Below, one piece after another: positions 58,215 to 64,000 of a DNA stretch of 64,000 nt. The first letter of the stretch is position 1. Each line of letters starts with the position of its first letter. Made by a program: the position numbers and the translations under genes. Origin of the DNA: Blasia pusilla. Lineage: Eukaryota > Marchantiophyta > Marchantiopsida > Blasiales. The notes under the pieces are model-generated. The model was not told the DNA's origin, ran no database searches, and saw nothing but the letters and a program-made list of their open reading frames with translations. Where the stretch lies: the NCBI GenBank assembly GCA_050084515.1, contig CM114271.1, forward strand, positions 35,712,001 to 35,776,000, read 5' to 3'.

Positions 58215-59205
58215 TAAGCTAAAAATCCATGTTAAGCAGTTCAGGTCCATCGCTTGACCCAAGACATGACGTCATGATGCCTCTGATAGTTACGGTACTG
58301 CCGTAACTCTTGTGGGGAATCCCATTGCTCGCTCTCGCATCGGTGTTGGGCTCCACCAACCTCTGTACTTGGTAATCCCAAACCAAGTGAGGTCCAGCTT
58401 CCTTGAATGCATAAGAAGCGGGAAAACGCACTAATGTGGGAAACGCTGCTCGTGGCATGCCAATCCTATTGACCATAGTCAACGGTCGTCGATCATCGTG
58501 CCTCATTGCCTATAATCGACGGCCCAATTCCAATATAGAATCCGCCGATAAATCGGAGGGAGGCTCCACTCTCACATAAGCCCTCCGCAACACCTCATGT
58601 GGCACTAATTAAGTTGGTCCACCAAAGACGCGGGCAATGTGCTCGTGAACCTATACTCGCCGCATCCAAAAAAATTGTCGGGCCAATCCATGCGCATACC
58701 TGATGTGCACTTGTCACCACACGGGACCTTGAATCGCCCAAAATTGGTACATTCTCTAGAATATATGGTGGAGGACGAGACTGATGATCTTGCAAGTGTC
58801 GCAAGATCCACATCATCTCCCAAAACAATCTGGACTGAGAGTCAGCTAATCCGCTACCCCGTCCAACACTGGATTGGCCCTGACATGGTAAACCAGCAAT
58901 GACCAAGTCAATGGTCCCTACCCGCTCCAAGTCTTGCGCCCCCGACAATGAAATGTCCCTTAGTAGGAAATTTTGGTAATTGTGAATGACGGACGCACAC
59001 AATAAATCGGGAAAACGGAGGCGTAAGTGCGCCACATAGTGAAGTGAAGCGCACCTCCCAACATCATCAATCTCCACAAACAGGTACTATTGCACGCACA
59101 CTCCAACGTGCAAAAGAGCAACTAACCTAGTATTAATCCCTCCAAAGAGCTCCAACACCCGAATATCCTTCTCTCGGATGCACCAGACAATCGGGGTGGT
59201 GTCCA
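58215..59205 (-). pseudogene. Element C: DNA (cytosine-5) methyltransferase, most complete copy
   Basis: Motif I near 59160 reads RVLELFGGINTRL (F-x-G pattern of the SAM site). One TAG follows before YLFVEIDDVG (motif II acid). An open 160-codon frame (59077-58595) then holds VGTIDLVIAGLPCQGQSSV (motif IV, catalytic Cys), SRLFWEMMWILRHLQDH, YILENVPILGDSRSR (motif VI) and FLDAASIGSRAHCPRLWW (motif VIII-type). The C-terminal part (58506-58219) has VNRIGMPRAAFPTLVRFPASYA and the remains of the ADERER..GFP block. Damage: one stop after motif I and frameshifts near 58595 and 58320. This copy best documents the domain and its place between protease and RT. Confidence 0.87.
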
Positions 59206-59287
59206 AAGGGATCATAGTAGCACTCGTGCCTACTTGGGATTCCTCTGACTCCTCACAATCTGGTGCAAACGTCTTGCTCTAGGCGGT

Positions 59288-61520
59288 GTCATATAATAAA
59301 ATCAGCGAGTGTATAAACTCCTTCTTCATTAAGTGTTAGATAGAGTTTTATTAGTATTAAGTATATAGCTTAAAAAAAGAAAATTCTCATATTTATACCT
59401 CTTCATGGTGCCTCTTTTATGCGGGCCCAACTTTAGGAAAAGAGATAATAAATAAAAGATGACTTTATAAAAGTAAAGTAGTGAGGCTAGTGATTTAATG
59501 AAAAACAAAAGTAGTATTGGTTGGTGGCTAAGATAGTTGGGGTAATTTGAAAAATATCAAGTGGATAAAAGAGGATATTTTGGAAGAGATAAAAAGAAAT
59601 CTACTTGTATCAAAATATGGTTGGCTAAGCCTTGAGAGGAAGTCATGTGGCACAAGACAAGATTAGCTCTATTTCGTATCCTTGTGGATCCCTTGTAAGT
59701 ATATAAAAAGGAGGGATCTTCAAAGGTTCATCACCTTCTATTTCACATCTTGGGTCGCTCGTATGACTCTTGAGGGTATGGCTTTGGGATTGCTTGCTCT
59801 TCCAATGAGAGTGAATCATCCCTCTTGGGAGAGTAACTTGACCATGGTCTATTCTTCGAGAAGTTTCTAGAGTGTGGTGTGTGCGGAGATAAGAGGCTTG
59901 TCACCTTAGAAGAGTTTAGTCATAGTAAAATAGTGAATGTTTTGGCTTGTTATTTTCCCCATGAGAATGGATTAACCCTCTTGGGAGAATAATTCCGCCA
60001 AAGCCCATTCTTGAGGAGAGTAGAGAATTTCTGTCAAGCATGAATAAGGGTGGAGCATGAGTTGTGCACGATTTTCCTTTCCTCAATCCTTACCATGTAA
60101 AGGTACTGTTTGTAGATAGACACTGGTTCACTCGTTTTTTTAGTTTATCACTTTGGGGAGGCCTTCATGAACCAGGTCATACAATCTCCAACTCCGGTGA
60201 TTCTTCCTATCATCACATATGGAAGCACATGGGATTTTACTTTGTATGTCCTTATATAGCAATCCTGTCGCGACCCTCATAACCAAACAACACCAAATAG
60301 GCGCCAAGCAAAACATCAGAACTCAATTGAACTCATGTTGCGAGGTTTGCGCTTTGGAAAGGTCTCTTGGAAAAGTCCAAGAGATGAAACGCAGAACAAA
60401 GTTTTGCGTTTCATGCGTTAGTGGTCACGACCAAGAAAACTAGACCAAACGCGAACCAAGACTTCAGATGAGTTGAGTCTTGGGAGGTTGGTTTCCAAAG
60501 AGGTGAGAACCAATTTGGAACACAACTAGCGTTTGGGAGAATTTGACTGTTTTTCGGACCATAACGTTAAGCTCCAAGATGCATTTGGAACAAATAATAG
60601 GCGTTGGAAAGCTTATTTCAAGACACTTCCAACTCACTAAAGATCTCAACAAACGCATAATTACATGCTGAGATATTGGCCGAAAACGACTATGAGAACA
60701 ATCGGGTTGAGGGCCAATTGGAGAGGCCCGGGTGTCTTTCCCTAAATGTAGGGGGCCCACGGAGATCCCCAGAAGTACTAGTAAGGGAGGAGTCTCTCTG
60801 AGATGTCTCGGAACACGAATCCCCACTTTGGGCGCCAAACGGCATTTCAGAGGCACGGGATGGAACGGGAGTTTGGCGTTGGAACTCGAAACCCAAACCT
60901 GAACCAAGGGAGTGGACTTTGTACGCCACACTTGGATTCCAACTTGAGATTCACTTTGTGCGAGTCTTGGTGAGGAACTCATTGGATGTCCATTGGACAG
61001 TTGGAACCACAAGCGCAAAACGCCGTTTCTGGTTCATGAACCGACCAGAAAGTCTGTCCCAAGTCTTTCAAGACTTGCCCGTGTTGTAAACCGCGAAACT
61101 AGGAAGGTTGAGCTTGATGAGAGTCCAAGGCAAGAACTCATATAGTTAGCCCGCTGATTGATCCAAGACCCAACTAACCAGAGTGCGTGTTTGGATGCAG
61201 ATCAGTGTTGAGAGTGTGACCTACTGAACGCACGCTTCCGCAATAAACAAGATTAACGTTCAAGGACAATAGGCGCCTGACAGATCCATAGACGTCAATA
61301 GGCCTACTCAAGTAGGTTTTAACACTAGTTATGCTATCTTCCTCATTTACAAAAGTAAAGTAGTTTATAGGGATTTTATAGTTAGAGATTTTGGGGTTAG
61401 ATGTCACGAAGAAGTGATCGCCTTGACACTTCCATTTGTGATACCTATCGTGAGAGAATGGAGAGTATACATAATAATTTTGTATTGAGAAAGGAGAACT
61501 TCATAGAAAGTTCACCTTGC
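59288..61520 (+). mobile_element. Nested insertion in element C, partly a remnant related to element A
   Basis: Sequence foreign to the family interrupts the protease-methyltransferase linker. In plus orientation, cttgtaagtatataaaaaggaggg (59693-59716) and the sequence before it resemble the LTR of element A read on its coding strand. A degraded PBS (ggtatggctttgggattgc, 59774-59792) is followed by ttgctcttccaatgagag, as in the leader of A after its PBS. A partly repeated leader piece (ccctcttgggaga) occurs at 59820 and 59968. The rest (60060-61500) has no gene; the 184-codon minus frame at 60464-61018 has no known domain. The right boundary is approximate. Confidence 0.55.
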
Positions 61521-62564
61521 ATTGACCATGTCTGCCACAGCTAGAAGGTCTGCCCTTACTCGAAGAAAGTCTCTCGACACGACAACGATCTGCACATGCT
61601 CAGTGGTTAAGCGTTCAAGCTCCTCAATCGAGCCCCAAAGCGGCACCTCTCCTCCAAGGACTGATGCGGCTACCATGATACTCCTCTCCATAGAAATTTC
61701 AGGAACGGGAGTATCCTTTGCATACACATGTCCCTCAATCAAATCGTTAGGCCAAGTGATTGCGGTGCTAAATGCTGCTAAGGTCGCCATCTCCCCTAGC
61801 CGTCGCTCGATCACTAAACCTGTGAATCGAACAGGTAATGAGCTAAGGCGCCCATCATTTGATTGCTATCCTAGTCTGTAGGACGGTGACTCCTCCTAGT
61901 AATCCAAGGGAAACCCCATCGAGTATAACACTGCTCCACCAACCAAGACGTTGTAGGACTTTGCATCAGTCACTATTGCTTTGGCTCGCACCACGGACTC
62001 ATCTGTAGGATGTCCCGGGCGAATCCTCACCACAACCTCATATCGGGTGATATACTATGTGATACTTACTCCACCCAAGGATGTTTGTATCCGAAATCAA
62101 CAACGCTCTACATCGACTCTCATCAAGCCCAATCCTCTTACTAATGCTTTCCCCAACATCAGGGGTTGCGCTCATGAATCCAACAAGACGCGTTACGAAC
62201 TAAAAGCTCTACCTTGGGGACTCACCAAGTGGAAGACCTCACCCCGGCTATCCAGCAATACAACACCAAGAGAAGCCATGGCACGCTCTATCGCGGGTTT
62301 AACGGGCATCTCCTCCATCTTAGCAGCCGCAGCTTGCCATGAATATGACGTGGACGGCATGAGCATCCGTTCCAAGGGCAGGTCCATCACCTCCTGTGCA
62401 ATCACCTCTGAACGTGATGCAGGAACTCCAACTCCATGCTCACATAGCGTAGCGGCCAGTCGGAACACCTCCACAGCCGTACCTCCCAATGTCATAACAT
62501 CGGAAGCATAAAATAGCGGAGCACGGTACACCATCGTGGCCGCCCCCAACATCGTACTCGACAC
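61521..62564 (-). pseudogene. Element C: aspartic protease and linker
   Basis: 62564-62193 reads VMTLGGTAVEVFRLAATLCEHG and LPLERMLMPSTSYSWQA; the retropepsin site near 62175 reads LLDS-stop-AQPLM, so the Gly of D-S-G is replaced by TGA. The linker (61814-61512) reads MIERRLGEMATLAAFSTAI, then EHVQIVVVSRDFLRVRADLLA, a stretch that element B has largely lost. Confidence 0.72.
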
Positions 62565-62869
62565 ATCCTCCTTGTGAGCATCAGCAATCGGAGTCGTCGC
62601 ACTTGATTATCCCATTGCCCTCCGCGCCTTTGCGCCTCCACACCAATAACATCACCAACTCTTTGGGAACTCTGATCAAGATCCATCGATGGGGTCCTCA
62701 TTGCCTCCGACAACGTGAAAGATTGAGGAAGCCTGGTATATTTCTTGGCTTCTCCTTGCTGTGGATCCAACTCTCAAGCTGTTCCACGCGTCACAACTAT
62801 GGCACCCTCCATCTGGGCAACCCCGCACATCCAACCAGGATCCTCCATATCTCTGGTTGCTCCATATGA

Positions 62870-64000
62870 TGTTCATGCCACGGATCCGGCATCGGGTAAC
62901 CTCAACGCCATAGCGGCAACCGCTCTTGTAGTCGCCAGATCGGAGACCATCCCCCTCACGCGGCGGCGTCTCCTCGACGCAGCGTCTAGGTGGTGGGACT
63001 CTACCTCCTCCACGGGTAGCTCCACCACCCTGTCGGGAAACTCGAGCTCCTTGTCCCCCAGCAAGACCACCCGGTGCACGACCTCTAGGCGCACTCGGAC
63101 CGGCTACTCGCTCTGGTGCCCTCTCTGGCCCTCGGTCCGGATGTAACTCAGGGTGTAAACTAAAACACCTGGCGCGTGTGTGACCATACCTCTAATAATA
63201 GTCATACTGATAACCTCTTGGTGGAGCACCATCTCCTCCTCCATGTTGAGGCACACGTCCATGACCCTGATGAGTGCAATCGTGCGGATGATGGGCTCCA
63301 CCACATAACCAACAAGTAATCGTAGGCCACTGCTGTTGAGCTGCATATGAAGGTGTAGGTCTCTGTGGCATGGCCTCCCCGTATCCTCCCTGAGCTCGGA
63401 GAGCCATAGTCAACCTATCTTGGAGTCCATGTTGCTACACTAATGGTGCAGGCAATCGTAACTGCTCTCGCCCAGAACCCATGGTGGCTACGTTCTCCTC
63501 TACCATGTTGCGCTCAATGTTCTTGATAGTCCTAAGAACATCTCTCAACCTAGGTGAGGTGTTCATAAGAAGTATCCCCTCTCGCACCCATGTTCGCAGA
63601 GTCCGATCCAACATCGCATACCATGATTGGATAGCCTGAGCCTTAGTCACCACTGAGTGACGTTGATCAACCGGCGCAAGCGAGTGTAAGCCTCACACAA
63701 ACTCTCACCTGGGCGCCTCTGGAAGTCGTGGATGCTCCGCAACTTCTCCGTTCGTATCCCCTGGTAGCTCGCCCTCAACTCAGCGAAGAACTCAACCACG
63801 GGGTTCAACCTGGGACGAACCCGACTGGAAAGTGCAACTGCTCCAATGCAAGTTACCCCTCTTAAAACATCACTGGTGGAAGAGGAAGTAGCCTCTCCTG
63901 ACTCCTCCTCCTCATCTGGGAACGGCTCCGTCCATGATACATAGTGTGGGTCATAGTAGAGTCGCCATGCCTCAATCTCTTGGGCATATCTATGGAAGAA
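62870..64000 (-). pseudogene. Element C: gag, partial at the window edge
   Basis: QAIQSWYAMLDRTLRTWVREGIL (63653-63435), then knuckles CWLCGGAHHPHDC and a second CX2CX4HX4C in another frame near 63190. Glycine/proline-rich tail follows. The N-terminal capsid continues beyond 64000. Homologous to B gag, with frameshifts near 63430 and 63660. Confidence 0.78.

Larger units (their letters stand above)
54574..64000 (-). mobile_element. Element C: second Ty3/gypsy with DNA methyltransferase and PHD finger, running off the window end
   Basis: Same minus-strand order as element B: gag (to the window end), protease/linker, methyltransferase, RT, RNase H, integrase, PHD. It starts at R2 (54574-54699), followed by the PPT-like aggggggcga on the minus strand (54701-54712). 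A 2.2-kb insertion (59288-about 61520) splits the protease/methyltransferase linker. It is less rearranged than B but carries stops and frameshifts. Its 5' LTR lies beyond 64000. Confidence 0.85.

Noticed and set aside
60464-61018. A 184-codon minus-strand frame
   Set aside because: No recognisable domain and no paralogue; it lies in the nested insertion and appears to be an open frame by chance.
1-64000. tRNA or rRNA genes
   Set aside because: I looked for A/B box pairs and rRNA-like stretches and found none convincing; the only tRNA-like match is the PBS of element A.

Overview
The window is repeat-dominated nuclear DNA from a plant-lineage eukaryote. Evidence: AT-rich intergenic DNA, spliced genes with GT..AG introns, a plant-type Ty3/gypsy chromovirus primed by initiator-Met tRNA, Ty1/copia, Helitron, MULE and non-LTR remnants, and MITE-like inverted repeats. 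The style of the non-LTR reverse transcriptase and of the methyltransferase-bearing gypsy elements suggests a non-seed streptophyte (bryophyte, lycophyte, fern or charophyte). I cannot name the species.

Layout: 1-580 edge of a MULE transposase (-). 1.15-2.07 kb LTR-like block with CTTCG/CGAAG repeats. 5.64-5.92 kb MITE-like inverted repeat. 6.89-9.18 kb broken Helitron Rep/helicase (+), with a possible 3' terminus near 11.55 kb. 12.1-15.2 kb broken non-LTR retrotransposon (-). 17.36-17.61 kb three-copy tandem repeat plus hairpin. 18.71-24.65 kb complete chromovirus, element A (-), with 353-bp LTRs, GATAT target-site duplication, PBS and PPT, but broken ORFs. 24.7-28.5 kb AT-rich DNA with copia debris. 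29.16-30.14 kb host gene CYSTM-1. 32.0-42.4 kb element B (-). 44.2-46.1 kb fragment D of the same family. 48.6-49.6 kb host gene CYSTM-2. 50.7 kb hairpin. 52.4-53.9 kb Ty1/copia remnant (+). 54.6 kb to the window end element C (-), carrying a 2.2-kb nested insertion.

The most striking system is the Ty3/gypsy family seen as B, C and fragment D. Between protease and reverse transcriptase it carries a DNA (cytosine-5) methyltransferase domain, with motifs I, IV, VI, VIII and a C-terminal ERxxGFP block recognisable. The same polyprotein ends with a canonical PHD finger fused in frame behind the integrase. One element therefore encodes a chromatin writer (DNMT) and a chromatin reader (PHD). All copies here are broken, many by stops of the kind that deamination of methylated cytosine produces. 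DNMT-bearing retrotransposons have been reported in charophytes and dinoflagellates; the pairing with an integrase-PHD fusion deserves closer attention.

The only convincing host genes are two spliced cysteine-rich CYSTM-type microprotein paralogues of 54 and 58 codons, 19.5 kb apart in the same orientation. They look like a duplicated locus pushed apart by element B and fragment D. Both appear to have a 5'-UTR intron of about 550 bp, and that of CYSTM-2 contains a cluster of strong hairpins.
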